A stretch of DNA of 64,000 nucleotides from Saccharothrix carnea (GTDB taxonomy: Bacteria; Actinomycetota; Actinomycetes; Mycobacteriales; Pseudonocardiaceae): assembly GCF_003014735.1 (NCBI RefSeq), contig NZ_PYAX01000008.1, forward strand, positions 62,001-126,000, given 5' to 3'. How positions within the stretch are numbered: the stretch's first letter is position 1; each line of letters opens with the position of its first letter. Position numbers and translations under genes: made by a program. Below are positions 1-8,451 of this stretch, in pieces. The notes beneath the pieces were generated by a model. That model searched no databases, was not told the origin of the DNA, and saw only the letters and a list, made by a program, of their open reading frames with translations.

Positions 1-65
1 CCGGTGGGGACCTCTCGAATACCCCGTGAGCTGCACTGATATGCCCGATTCGTTGCTGCGTAAGA

Positions 66-485
66 GTGAACTCGGCAGTCACCGCCCGCGGTGGGCGGCT
101 CCCGGTCCGGCGCTTCGGGATGGTGCTCGACGACCTGCGCGCCCTGTCCAGCGGCCGTCCGCTCGTCGCCGAGGGGTGGGGTCTGCGGCCGGAAGTCGTC
201 GCACCGCCGCTCGCCGACCCGCGGCAGGCCGTGTTCCTGGTGCCGACCGAGGCGTTCCGGCGACGCCGGCTGCGTGACCTGCCCAGGGCGGCGCAGGTGT
301 CCGCCGAGGTGAGCGACCCGGACCGCGCACAGGCGAACCGGCTCGAACGGGACCGCCTGCCGGCCGCGGACGTGGTGGACCGGGCCCGGGAGCACGGGCT
401 GCGCGTGATCGAGGTCGACGGCCGGCTCAGCGTGGGCGGCCTGACCACGGTCGTGGCCGACCACTTCAGCCCCTGGCCGGGCTGA
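66..485 (+). pseudogene. 5'-truncated P-loop/kinase-like hypothetical (remnant)
   Basis: The 139-codon frame can begin at GTG 66 or ATG 120, but an in-frame TGA at 27-29 separates it from anything upstream. The segment VLDDLRAL...AEGWGLRPE...FLVPTEAFRR reads like the middle and end of actinobacterial AAA/uridine-kinase-like hypotheticals, in which a glycine-rich P-loop precedes it. No P-loop is present here, so the 5' half seems lost or frame-shifted. The family link is from memory of sequence style only. It could also be a short functional gene, because no further stops occur and a stem-loop follows it. The upstream 65 bases hold no matching coding sequence in another frame. Confidence 0.45.
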
Positions 486-496
486 TCCGAGGCACC

Positions 497-537
497 GTGG
501 ACCCCGCCGCCCGACCGGGGGTGCGGCGGGGGCCCAC
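497..537 (+). terminator. Stem-loop terminator
   Basis: CCCCGCCGC (502-510) pairs with GCGGCGGGG (523-531). An outer GTGG/CCAC pair extends the stem beyond a small bulge. It lies 12 nt after the stop of the preceding reading frame. No T-run follows, as is usual in high-GC actinomycetes. Confidence 0.5.
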
Positions 538-606
538 GGCGGCCTCTCTCCATCACCGCTGCTTTCCGTTCGACAACAGGACACCGCCCACCGCAGGATG
601 GGCGCC

Positions 607-1041
607 ATGCCCGACATCCCGACACCGAGGCTGGTCGCGCTCTGGGCGGCCGTGGACGCCGTACCCGTCGAGGACGCGCCCGGCTGGGCCGCGCACTGGC
701 TGGTCGCCGGGCACGACGGTGACGACGTGCGCACGCTCGCCGGCCTCAGCGGCAAGCACGCCGGCGAAGTCCGCGACGTGCTCCCGGCCGCGTTGGCCGA
801 CTGCGGCGCGTCGATCCCGTCCGCCGACGTGGCCACCGCCGCGCTGTCCTTCACCCGCGTCGCCCGGATGTTCACCGACGATCGGGCCGGCTACCGGTGG
901 GCGGCGCAGAAGGCCGCCGAGATCGTCGAGGACTCGCCGACCCACGCCGTCGCCGGGCTGCCGCTGAGCACGCTGACCGACTCCTCCGACGAGGCCGAGG
1001 TGTCCCGGGCCTGCGCCGAGCACCTCGCCACCTGGGGCTGA
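607..1041 (+). CDS. Small hypothetical protein
   Basis: A 144-residue soluble, acidic, Ala-rich protein with strong third-position GC; no signal peptide or membrane segment is visible. I chose ATG 607 (MPDIPTPRL) because AGG at 594-596 sits 10 nt upstream, while ATG 598 is only 1 nt from it; the alternative adds three residues. The text alternates short helices (LVALWAAVDAV, EVRDVLPAALADC, AQKAAEIVE), suggesting an all-helical fold. I do not recognise the family. It stands alone between a terminator-like hairpin and the divergent-looking leader of the lipase gene, so no operon context helps. Confidence 0.7.
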   Translation: MPDIPTPRLVALWAAVDAVPVEDAPGWAAHWLVAGHDGDDVRTLAGLSGKHAGEVRDVLPAALADCGASIPSADVATAALSFTRVARMFTDDRAGYRWAAQKAAEIVEDSPTHAVAGLPLSTLTDSSDEAEVSRACAEHLATWG

Positions 1042-1192
1042 TCGCCGCCACGCTCCTCTGTGGACGACCCGCCGGCGGCCTGCGGACAGCCGAAGGCCCG
1101 GCCAAAGCAGCCGATCGGACGTTGTCGGCGCGTTACGCGCGCCCTACGGTCGGATGACGTCCGATCGACGGCAACACCCTTGGAGGCCTGCG

Positions 1193-2224
1193 GTGTCGCG
1201 GAAACAGGTTGGCGCCGTCGTCGGCGCGCTCTTGCTCACCGGCTCCACCTTCCTCGCGCTCCCCGCCACGGCCGGCGCCGTGGACGACCGGCAGACCGCC
1301 GTCGTGTCCCTGGGCGACAGCGCGATGTCCGGCGAAGGCGCCGGGTCCTACGAACCGGGCACCGAAGGCCAGAACGGCAACTGGTGCCACCGCTCCACCC
1401 AGGCCATGGTCCACCGCACCCAGCTCGCCGACCGGACGTTCAACCTGGCCTGCTCGGGCGCGGACTCGGCCAACGTGTCGCTGGCCGACACCGTGCACTA
1501 CACCGAGGGCTCCCAGGCGCGGCGGCTGATCGACATCGCCCGCCAGTACCGCGTCACGACGGTCGTGGTGCAGGTCGGCGCGAACGACGACGTCCGGTTC
1601 GCCGACACCATGGTCGACTGCGTCGCCGCGTGGGTGAACCCGTTCGGCCCGAGCTGCCGCTCCGCGCTGGAACGCGAGTGGCCCGGCAGGCTGGCCGGCA
1701 TGGCGCCGAAGGTCGAGAACGCCCTGCGCGACGTCCGCACCGCCATGACCCAGGCCGGGTACGCCACCTCGTCCTACAACCTGATCCTCACCTCGTACGC
1801 CTCGCCGGTGACCGAGAAGATGGACCGCTACCTGCACGGCCCGCAGGGCTGCCCGCTGCGCCTCGCCGACGCCGCCTACGGCCGCACGGTCGCCGTGCCG
1901 CAGCTGTCCGAGGCACTGCGCGGCGTGGCGACCCGTGCGGGCGTGAAGTTCCTCGACTTCTCCCGCGCCACCGAGAACCGCGAGGCGTGCAGCAAGGGCG
2001 AGAGCTCCGCGGGCGAGTGGCAGCGCAGGCTGACCGTCGACCCCTACGCGTTGGTGACCGGCGGCCTGGACGCCATCGGCCTGCACCTGGCCCAGCAGTC
2101 GTTCCACCCGAACGCAGCCGCCCACGCGCAGCTCGGCCGCTGCCTCACCGAGTTCGTCAACGGCGGCACGGGCTCGGCTCGCTGCCTCGCCGGCGCCGAC
2201 GGCAACCTGCACGCCGTCGCATAA
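1193..2224 (+). CDS. Secreted SGNH/GDSL-family hydrolase
   Basis: Predicted extracellular ester or lipid hydrolase. GTG 1193 is chosen because GGAGG (1182-1186) lies 6 nt upstream; the ATG at 1154 would add a non-signal extension. Residues 1-29 form a Sec signal peptide with cleavage near ATAGA|V. Block I is GDS with Ser43 as nucleophile, block III is GAND near residue 120, and block V is HPNAAAH near the C-terminus, giving the Ser-His(-Asp) set of the SGNH fold. Six or more cysteines are consistent with a disulfide-bonded secreted protein of the Streptomyces SGNH type. It is monocistronic with its own terminator. The substrate cannot be read from sequence. Confidence 0.85.
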   Translation: MSRKQVGAVVGALLLTGSTFLALPATAGAVDDRQTAVVSLGDSAMSGEGAGSYEPGTEGQNGNWCHRSTQAMVHRTQLADRTFNLACSGADSANVSLADTVHYTEGSQARRLIDIARQYRVTTVVVQVGANDDVRFADTMVDCVAAWVNPFGPSCRSALEREWPGRLAGMAPKVENALRDVRTAMTQAGYATSSYNLILTSYASPVTEKMDRYLHGPQGCPLRLADAAYGRTVAVPQLSEALRGVATRAGVKFLDFSRATENREACSKGESSAGEWQRRLTVDPYALVTGGLDAIGLHLAQQSFHPNAAAHAQLGRCLTEFVNGGTGSARCLAGADGNLHAVA

Positions 2225-2243
2225 CGCCCTGACCACCGCGAAT

Positions 2244-2271
2244 CGCTCCCACCCCAGCCGAGGTGGGAGCG
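2244..2271 (+). terminator. Stem-loop terminator after SGNH hydrolase
   Basis: A perfect 10-bp stem CGCTCCCACC/GGTGGGAGCG with an 8-nt loop lies 20 nt after the stop codon and is followed by GTTTC. Confidence 0.75.
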
Positions 2272-2363
2272 GTTTCGGCGTTGTCACGCAACCCCGATCA
2301 GCCCGCCGGCGTCATATGGGTAAATTGGCGAGACCGGATAGGGGAATCGCTTTGGGGGGACCG

Positions 2364-3362
2364 GTGTCCGAAAAAACCTTCGTCCGCGTGTGCGGACTGG
2401 TCGCGGCGGTGCTCACCGCGGCCGCGTGCACGTCGACCGGCGCCGAGCCGCTCAACCCGGAGTTGGCGCCACGCGGCACCGTGCAGACCACGGCCAAGCC
2501 GACCAGGCAGGACCTGTCGAACAAGGTCGGCCTCACCGGCAAGGTCACCATGAACCCGCTGTTCGGCGTCGTCGCGCCGGTCGCAGGCGAGGTGCGCTAC
2601 TGGACCGTGCCCGAACCGACCGGCACGCCGACCAAACCGACCCGGATCGCCACGGTCTGGCTGGACGGCAAGCCCACCAACGTCGACGTGCCCGCCGGCT
2701 CCACGTTCGGCGGACGCCTGGTCGACGACCGCGCCAAGGTCACCGCGGGCATGCCGATCGCGTCGGCGAAGTACGCGGGCTACGGCATCGTCGCCGACCT
2801 CGACGGCGAGCAGGCCTACCAGATCTCCGACGCCGCGCAGGGCACCGTGCAGGCGCAGATCAAGAACGGTCCCGGCCCGTTCCCGTGCACCCTGCTCGGC
2901 ACGATCGCGGCACTGCCCGAGGGCACCGTCCCCGCGCCGCCGCCCGTGCCCGACACCGAGGCCACCGGCGCCGACACGCCCGCGCCGCCACAGCCGCAGC
3001 AACCGCAGGCGCCCGGGAACTCCTCCGAGCCGACCGGCCTGCGCCTGGTCTGCACCGCGCCCGCCGACGTCAAGCTGATCAACGGCGCCACCGCCACCCT
3101 CGAACTGGTCACCGCGTCCGCGCGCGACGCGCTCGTCGTCCCGGTCGAGGCGGTCGCCGGCGGCCAGGGCAAGGGCAAGGTCGACGTGGTCGCCGCGGAC
3201 GGCTCCAAGCAGACCACCGACGTCGAACTCGGCCTCACCGACGGCAAGGTCGTGGAGATCAAGTCCGGTCTCACCGGCGAGGAGACCCTCGCCGTGCCCG
3301 GCCCGAACCTGCCACCGGGCGAGCCCGCGGGCGGCCCGATCCCGTCAGGGGTCGGCAAGTGA
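2364..3362 (+). CDS. Lipoprotein adaptor subunit of ABC exporter (HlyD/MacA-like)
   Basis: First gene of a three-gene exporter operon. GTG 2364 follows GGGGGGA (2354-2360); ATG 2316 is in frame but lacks a site and would bury the signal. The N-terminus carries a lipobox LTAAAC, so the protein should be anchored on the outer face of the membrane. After a Pro/Thr linker, VTMNPLFGVVAPVAGEVRYW and the later AGYGIVADLDGE and LVVPVEAVAGGQGKGKVDVV blocks match the barrel-sandwich and beta-barrel parts of periplasmic adaptor proteins. A Pro-rich stretch near residues 185-215 interrupts the fold. The stop overlaps the ATPase start (GTGA), implying translational coupling. It probably works with the next two gene products in drug, peptide or lipid export; the substrate is unknown. 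Confidence 0.8.
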   Translation: MSEKTFVRVCGLVAAVLTAAACTSTGAEPLNPELAPRGTVQTTAKPTRQDLSNKVGLTGKVTMNPLFGVVAPVAGEVRYWTVPEPTGTPTKPTRIATVWLDGKPTNVDVPAGSTFGGRLVDDRAKVTAGMPIASAKYAGYGIVADLDGEQAYQISDAAQGTVQAQIKNGPGPFPCTLLGTIAALPEGTVPAPPPVPDTEATGADTPAPPQPQQPQAPGNSSEPTGLRLVCTAPADVKLINGATATLELVTASARDALVVPVEAVAGGQGKGKVDVVAADGSKQTTDVELGLTDGKVVEIKSGLTGEETLAVPGPNLPPGEPAGGPIPSGVGK

Positions 3363-4096
3363 CCACGTCACCGCTGCTCGTGCCGCCGCCCCCGGCGGCA
3401 CCGCCGTTGATCCACCTCACCGGCGTCACCAAGACCCTCAAGGGCCAGGACCAGCCGCGCACCATCCTCGCGGGCGTCGACCTGACCGTGCACCCCGGCG
3501 ACAGCGTCGCCATCCTCGGCCGCTCCGGCTCCGGCAAGAGCACCCTGCTCAGCCTGATCGGCCTGTTCGACCGGCCGGACGGCGGCCAGTACCTGCTGGG
3601 CGACCGGGACATCACCCGCATCCCCGAACGCAAGGCCGCCGCGCTGCGCAGCGCCGAGTTCGGGTTCGTGTTCCAGCGCTTCTTCCTGCTCAAGCACCTC
3701 ACCGCGGCGCAGAACGTGGCCATGGCGCTGGTCAACGGCCAGGGCTGGCTGCCGCGGCGCAAGCGCAAGGCCAAGGTCCTGGCGGCACTGGAACGCGTCG
3801 GCATCGCCCACCTCGCCAAGCACAAGCCACCCCGCCTCTCCGGCGGCGAACAGCAACGCGTCGCCATCGCCCGCGCCCTCGTGCGCGAACCCCGGATCCT
3901 GCTCGCCGACGAACCGACCGGCGCCCTCGACACCGAAACCGGCAACCTCGTCGTCGAAGTGCTGCGCCAGGCCACCGACGTGGGCTGCGGGCTCGTCCTG
4001 GTCACCCACGACCACGACCACGCGGCGAAGATGGGCCGCGTGCTGCACCTGTCGGACGGCCTGCTGCGGCCCGCCGGACAGCGGGTGGTCGCGTGA
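3359..4096 (+). CDS. ABC transporter ATP-binding protein (MacB/LolD type)
   Basis: A 245-residue nucleotide-binding domain that powers the neighbouring permease. Walker A is GRSGSGKST, the signature motif is [15 protein letters not shown], Walker B is ILLADEP followed by TGALD, and the switch His is in VTHDHDH. These match the LolD/MacB-type ATPase subfamily, which partners FtsX-fold permeases. GTG 3359 overlaps the adaptor stop by four bases and its own stop overlaps the permease GTG 4093 in the same way, so the three proteins are likely made in fixed ratio. The N-terminus has a Pro-rich tail (PPPPAAPP) before the first beta strand. Confidence 0.92.
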   Translation: MTTSPLLVPPPPAAPPLIHLTGVTKTLKGQDQPRTILAGVDLTVHPGDSVAILGRSGSGKSTLLSLIGLFDRPDGGQYLLGDRDITRIPERKAAALRSAEFGFVFQRFFLLKHLTAAQNVAMALVNGQGWLPRRKRKAKVLAALERVGIAHLAKHKPPRLSGGEQQRVAIARALVREPRILLADEPTGALDTETGNLVVEVLRQATDVGCGLVLVTHDHDHAAKMGRVLHLSDGLLRPAGQRVVA

Positions 4097-5400
4097 TCAG
4101 GCTCTCGGGCAGGCTCCGGGCGTCGCTGATCATCGGCGGCCAGGGCATCCGGGCCCGCAAGCTGCGCACGTTCCTGTCCATGGTCAGCCTGTTCCTCGGC
4201 GTCCTCGCCGTCGTCGTGGTGCAGGCCGGCGCGGAGATCGCGAACCGCGCCATGCTCGCCGACATCGAGCTGTACCAGGGCAAGGACGGCACCCGGCAGA
4301 TGTACCTGTCGCCGGAGGGCCAGACCGTGCCGGTCGCGTTGGAGGTGCTGCGGGGCCGCACCGACGCGGTCGCCATGACCAGCACGCGGGCGATCATCGG
4401 CGAACCCGGCGTGAAGCCGATCAACGAGGGCGGCGGGCCGATCGACCAGCCCGGCGGCTACGGCCCGTCGATGATGTGCGACGCCAACGGCTGCTACCCG
4501 ATCGACGACGGCACCAGCGGCGCACCGCCCGGCCAGGCGGTGGAACTGCAACTGGTCGGCCTGACCGGCGACATCCGCCAGTTCCGGCCGTTCCGCCCGT
4601 CACAGGGCCGGTGGCTCGACTTCGGCGGGCAGCCGTCGCTGTCACCCGGGCTCGTGCTCAACGAGGAAGCCGCCAAGGCCTTCACCCGCTACCACGTGCC
4701 CGCCGAGATGAGCGTCGACGGCGCGACCGCCAACCCGACGCCGCGGATCGTCGGCGTGATCGACGACGGCGGCTACCAGCCCACCGCCTACGTGCGCTCC
4801 GACGAGCTGATGAACTGGCTCCCGACGACCAGCCTGGGCGACACCAGGTCAGGGCCGGGCCTGCAGGTGCTCATGACGCCGTCCGCGGTCGAGGTCGAGC
4901 ACGTGCTGCGCGCCAGGCTGGTCGCCGCGGGCACGCCCGCCGACCAGGTCCGCGTCACCACGGTGGAGACGCTGAAGCAGAGGTCCACCGAACTGGCGCT
5001 GATGCGCTGGATCTTCCTCGGCATGGCTGCGCTGGTGCTGCTGATCGGCGTGGCGGGCATCCTCAACGTCGGTTTGGCGACAGTCGGCGAGCGCATCGAG
5101 GAGTTCGCGCTGCGCCGGGCAGTCGGCACGCCCCGGCTGCTGCTGGCCGGCATCGTGCTGGCCGAGACGCTGCTGACCGGCCTGCTCACGGCGGCGTTGG
5201 CGATCGGCGCGGGCGTGGTGGGACTCCAACTCGCGCTGACGGTGTTCGGCTCGCGGTTCCCGTCGCTGGAAGGCACGGCGTTCCCGTGGCAGGCGGGCGT
5301 GGCCGGGGTGATCGCGGGCCTGGTGGCCGGCATCCTCGGCGGCCTCGTCCCGGCGCTGCGGGCGGCCCGCATCCCGATCGCCACGGTCATGCGCGCCTGA
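4093..5400 (+). CDS. ABC transporter permease (FtsX/MacB family)
   Basis: A 435-residue permease with MacB topology. One N-terminal membrane helix (TFLSMVSLFLGVLAVVVVQAG, residues ~27-48) is followed by a ~250-residue extracytoplasmic MacB-PCD-like domain. Three C-terminal helices come next (IFLGMAALVLLIGVAGILNVGL, LAGIVLAETLLTGLLTAALAI, AGVAGVIAGLVAGILGGLVPAL), the FtsX domain. The ending PALRAARIPIATVMRA is the coupling-helix region typical of the family. It is the last gene of the exporter operon; no terminator hairpin is obvious after it. Confidence 0.9.
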   Translation: MIRLSGRLRASLIIGGQGIRARKLRTFLSMVSLFLGVLAVVVVQAGAEIANRAMLADIELYQGKDGTRQMYLSPEGQTVPVALEVLRGRTDAVAMTSTRAIIGEPGVKPINEGGGPIDQPGGYGPSMMCDANGCYPIDDGTSGAPPGQAVELQLVGLTGDIRQFRPFRPSQGRWLDFGGQPSLSPGLVLNEEAAKAFTRYHVPAEMSVDGATANPTPRIVGVIDDGGYQPTAYVRSDELMNWLPTTSLGDTRSGPGLQVLMTPSAVEVEHVLRARLVAAGTPADQVRVTTVETLKQRSTELALMRWIFLGMAALVLLIGVAGILNVGLATVGERIEEFALRRAVGTPRLLLAGIVLAETLLTGLLTAALAIGAGVVGLQLALTVFGSRFPSLEGTAFPWQAGVAGVIAGLVAGILGGLVPALRAARIPIATVMRA

Positions 5401-5907
5401 GCCCGGTGCCGCCGACCGGCTCCAACGCCGTCCCCTCGCCCGCCACCGCGTACTCCACGCCGTGCGGGCAGGGGGGCGGACGGGGATGGCGTCGGAACCG
5501 GGGGGCGTGCGCGTGGACACGACAGAAATAGGCCACGGGGCACGTCACCGGTCGTCGCACAAAGGCAGAAGTTGCCCGACTGCGCATTCACCGGATAAGC
5601 TCACGCCCGTGACTGCCGGGTCGGCCATGGGCCATCAGCGAGAGAGTCACCCGGCCAAGGTTTGACCGCCGGGTGGGCCAGAGGCCCGCCGCACGCCAGG
5701 GTTTCCCGGGTTTCCGCGCAGGTAGGCGCGACGCACCCGTTCTCCCACACCAGCGCTTCGGCGCACACACGCGCTTGCCCTTTTTGTCGCGATCCCCGTC
5801 CCGGGGACCGCTGTGGCCGCGCGCCTCCACAAAACCTTCACCGAAAACCACGGCGCCATTCACCCGTGGTGATCCGGTCATGCCCAAAATCAGGAGACGA
5901 ACCGCAG
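5401..5907. other. Intergenic region, 507 nt
   Basis: No gene is supported here. Open frames exist on both strands, but none has a ribosome site or recognisable domain; one minus-strand frame (5387-5587) overlaps the end of the permease gene. The segment around 5740-5900 precedes the nitroreductase-hemerythrin gene and probably carries its promoter. The AGGAG at 5892-5896 is its ribosome site. Confidence 0.5.
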
Positions 5908-6720
5908 ATGGATTTCAACCAGCAGGTGATCGACGAGTTCCGCGCCAACGCGGGCCGCGTCGGCGGACCCTTCGAAGGAGGCAGGCTCATCCTGCTGACC
6001 ACGACCGGCGCCCGGACCGGCGCCCGGCACACCAACCCCGTCGGCTACCTGCCAGACGGCGACCGGATCGTCGTCATCGCCTCCGCCGGCGGCTCACCAC
6101 GACACCCCGACTGGTTCCACAACCTGGTGGCCGACCCGGTGGTCCAGGTCGAGGACGGAGTCTTCACCTACGACGCCGAGGCCACCGTGCTGGACGGCCC
6201 GGAACGCGACGAGCTGTGGGCGCGGGCGGTCGAGTCCGACCCCGGCTGGGCCGAGTACCAGGCCAAGACGACCCGGCGGATCCCCGTGGTGGCGCTGAAG
6301 CAGGTGTCCGGCGGGCCGCCGAACGCGTCGACCTGGGGCGCGGCGCTCAAGCTCGTGCACGACGCGTTCCGCCGCGAACTGGACACCATCCGCCGTGAAG
6401 TCGCCTCGTCCCAGCCGACCCTCGGCGCCCAGCTCAAGGTCAACTGCCTGACCGCGTGCCAAGGACTGAGGTTCCACCACACGGCCGAGGACACCGGCAC
6501 GTTCCCCGCGCTGCGCGAGCGGTTCCCGGAACTGGCACCCACGCTCGACCGCCTCGGCGCCGAGCACGAGCACCTCGCCGCGCTGTTGGCGCGGCTCCAG
6601 CAGACCCTCGAACGCGGTGACGCCGCGACGCTGCGCTCCGATGTGGACGGGTTGATCGACTCGCTGGAGGCACACCTGACCTACGAGGAGGAGCAGCTGA
6701 TCCCGTTCCTCGACGCGTGA
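5908..6720 (+). CDS. F420-type nitroreductase fused to hemerythrin-like domain
   Basis: A 270-residue two-domain protein. Residues 1-~132 (LTTTGARTGARHTNPVGYL, HPDWFHNLVADPVVQVE) match the deazaflavin-dependent nitroreductase (DDN/FDOR-B) fold, which binds F420. Residues ~145-270 form a four-helix hemerythrin-like domain with His in LVHDAFRREL, GLRFHHTAEDTGTF, LGAEHEHL and LEAHLTYEEEQLI, the H...HxxxE...H...HxxxE pattern of a di-iron site. ATG 5908 has AGGAG 11 nt upstream; the longer frame to 5662 is rejected. The protein is cytoplasmic and monocistronic. A role in redox or oxygen/NO sensing or detoxification is inference. Confidence 0.85.
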   Translation: MDFNQQVIDEFRANAGRVGGPFEGGRLILLTTTGARTGARHTNPVGYLPDGDRIVVIASAGGSPRHPDWFHNLVADPVVQVEDGVFTYDAEATVLDGPERDELWARAVESDPGWAEYQAKTTRRIPVVALKQVSGGPPNASTWGAALKLVHDAFRRELDTIRREVASSQPTLGAQLKVNCLTACQGLRFHHTAEDTGTFPALRERFPELAPTLDRLGAEHEHLAALLARLQQTLERGDAATLRSDVDGLIDSLEAHLTYEEEQLIPFLDA

Positions 6721-6881
6721 CGTCAACCGATCCGGTGACACAGCGCCGTCGATGACAACCGATCGCCCACGCCAGGACATGTAGTCAGTAGAACCACCCG
6801 TCCTCGCCGGCTCGACCGAAGTCGTCAGTCCACATCAGGTTGAATAATCATGTTTCCGATCCACCGAGCAAGGAGATGTCC

Positions 6882-8384
6882 GTGGGTAGAGCAAGGGGCT
6901 TGGGGGCCCTGGTCGCCTCGCTGGTCGTCACGGCGACCGCGCTGAGCGCGACCGGGGGAGCCACCGCCGCGCCGACGGCCCGCACCACGCTGAACCCGGC
7001 GGCGGTCGCGGAGTCCGTGCGGTACCTCGTCGACAGCTACGGCGTCAGCGAGCGGGAGGCGCTGCGCCGGCTCGAACTGCAGAACGAAGCCGTGCGGCTG
7101 GACCGCGTGCTGCGCACCGAGAACGCGGCCGAGTACGGCGGCATGTGGCTGGACCAGACCACCGGCGAGCTGGTGGTGGCCATGACCGACCTGGCCGCCG
7201 CGGACCGGCACCTGAAGGACGTGCCGGACCGCGAGCACGTCCGCACGCAGCCCGTGCGGCACTCGTTGGCCGACCTGACCGCCGCCAAGAACCGGATCGC
7301 CGCCAAGGTCGGCGCCGGAGCCGACGCGGTGTATTTGCCGGCGGTCAACGAGCGTGACAACGAGGTCGTCCTGTGGGAGCGCTCGTGGGTCGCGGGGGAG
7401 AAGGCGTCGGCGGCGCAGGAGGGTGACGCGGCACGGCGGGCGCTGGCCGACGAGACCGGCAAGCCGGGCGGGTCGGACCGGTCCGGTGGGTCCGGTGGGT
7501 CCGGCGTGACGGTGCGGGCGAAGGTCCTGCCCAAGCCGGAGCCGATGTCCGCCACCTATCCCGACGTCGGCGTGTGCCACCCGGTGTCCTGCGTGAACCA
7601 CGGCCCCATGCGCGGCGGTCTGCGGCTGGACATGAAGCGGGACAACGGCACCTGGGGCGGCTGCACCGCCGGCTTCAACCTGCGCTCCACCGGCGGCGGC
7701 CACCCCAGCAAGGCGTGGGTGCTCACCGCGGGCCACTGCATGGCGACCAAGACCAACAACACGCCGACGCAGCACAACGGCGTGCCGGTGTTGCAGCAGC
7801 ACGGCATCGAGAAGAACTCGTACCCGTACGACTACGCGGCCGTGCTGTACGTCGACACCCCGACCCGCCACACGTGGCTGGAGAACCACACGGGCCGCAA
7901 CCGCGTCCTCAAGTACTGCCGCAACGGTGGCGCGGACAGCAACGCCGACACCCCGTGCGGCGAGCAGGCCACGTCGGTCGACGAGTACATCACCGGTATC
8001 CACCCGCTGTCCGAGGTCAAGGCGGGCTGGGTGGTGTGCGCGTCCGGTTCCGGCGCCAGCTCCGTCGACTACCCGGGCATCGTCGACAGCGGCGCCGGCG
8101 CGGGCTACCTCGTGGGCACCCGCTGCGGCCGCGTCCTGTCCACCGACGTCGGCATCAACACCGACATCTGCGCCCGCCCGGGTGACAGCGGCGGCCCACT
8201 CTTCAGCCAGGTCGACCACACGGCGCTGGGCATCCTGGAAGGCAGCCAACAAGCCCGCCACGGCGTCTGCTACGCCGGTGAGCTGAACAACTACGTCCCG
8301 ATCGACACGATCCTGACCGACCTGAACTCCCACTACGCCGCCATGAGGGCCAAGTTCGCCGTAATCACCACCCCAAACGGCTAA
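6882..8384 (+). CDS. Secreted trypsin-like serine protease with N-terminal prodomain
   Basis: A 500-residue preproprotease. GTG 6882 is preferred because AGGAG (6871-6875) lies 6 nt upstream; the ATG at 6876 abuts that site. Residues 1-~31 are a Sec signal, followed by a ~160-residue charged helical region likely acting as a propeptide and a Gly/Ser linker (~195-208). The C-terminal chymotrypsin fold has His285 in LTAGHC, Asp317 in YDYAAV and Ser436 in PGDSGGP. Multiple Cys pairs fit an extracellular enzyme. Bases 6721-6881 upstream contain two CAACCGATC copies 30 nt apart that could be regulatory. Specificity is unclear because the region before the active Ser (CARPGDS) differs from classical trypsin. 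Confidence 0.88.
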   Translation: MGRARGLGALVASLVVTATALSATGGATAAPTARTTLNPAAVAESVRYLVDSYGVSEREALRRLELQNEAVRLDRVLRTENAAEYGGMWLDQTTGELVVAMTDLAAADRHLKDVPDREHVRTQPVRHSLADLTAAKNRIAAKVGAGADAVYLPAVNERDNEVVLWERSWVAGEKASAAQEGDAARRALADETGKPGGSDRSGGSGGSGVTVRAKVLPKPEPMSATYPDVGVCHPVSCVNHGPMRGGLRLDMKRDNGTWGGCTAGFNLRSTGGGHPSKAWVLTAGHCMATKTNNTPTQHNGVPVLQQHGIEKNSYPYDYAAVLYVDTPTRHTWLENHTGRNRVLKYCRNGGADSNADTPCGEQATSVDEYITGIHPLSEVKAGWVVCASGSGASSVDYPGIVDSGAGAGYLVGTRCGRVLSTDVGINTDICARPGDSGGPLFSQVDHTALGILEGSQQARHGVCYAGELNNYVPIDTILTDLNSHYAAMRAKFAVITTPNG

Positions 8385-8413
8385 CCGACCCACCCCCAAC
8401 AAACCCCACCCCA

Positions 8414-8451
8414 GACGGCCCGCCTCCCCTCCACAGGACAGGCGGGCCGTC
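8414..8451 (+). terminator. Stem-loop terminator after protease
   Basis: A perfect 12-bp stem GACGGCCCGCCT/AGGCGGGCCGTC (8414-8425, 8440-8451) with a 14-nt loop, 29 nt after the stop codon. Confidence 0.8.

Noticed and set aside
2316..2363. ATG 2316 as start of the exporter adaptor gene
   Set aside because: It lacks a ribosome site and would place 16 charged residues before a clean lipoprotein signal; GTG 2364 follows GGGGGGA.
5387..5587. Minus-strand frame with partly protein-like text (HGVEYAVAGEGTALEPVGG)
   Set aside because: It overlaps the permease 3' end, begins with Arg-rich low-complexity text and has no ribosome site or recognised family.
7374..7384. TGGGAGCGCTC, resembling a CebR/CelR half-plus box
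   Set aside because: It is inside the protease coding region, the right half-site is broken (GTG), and no promoter is near.
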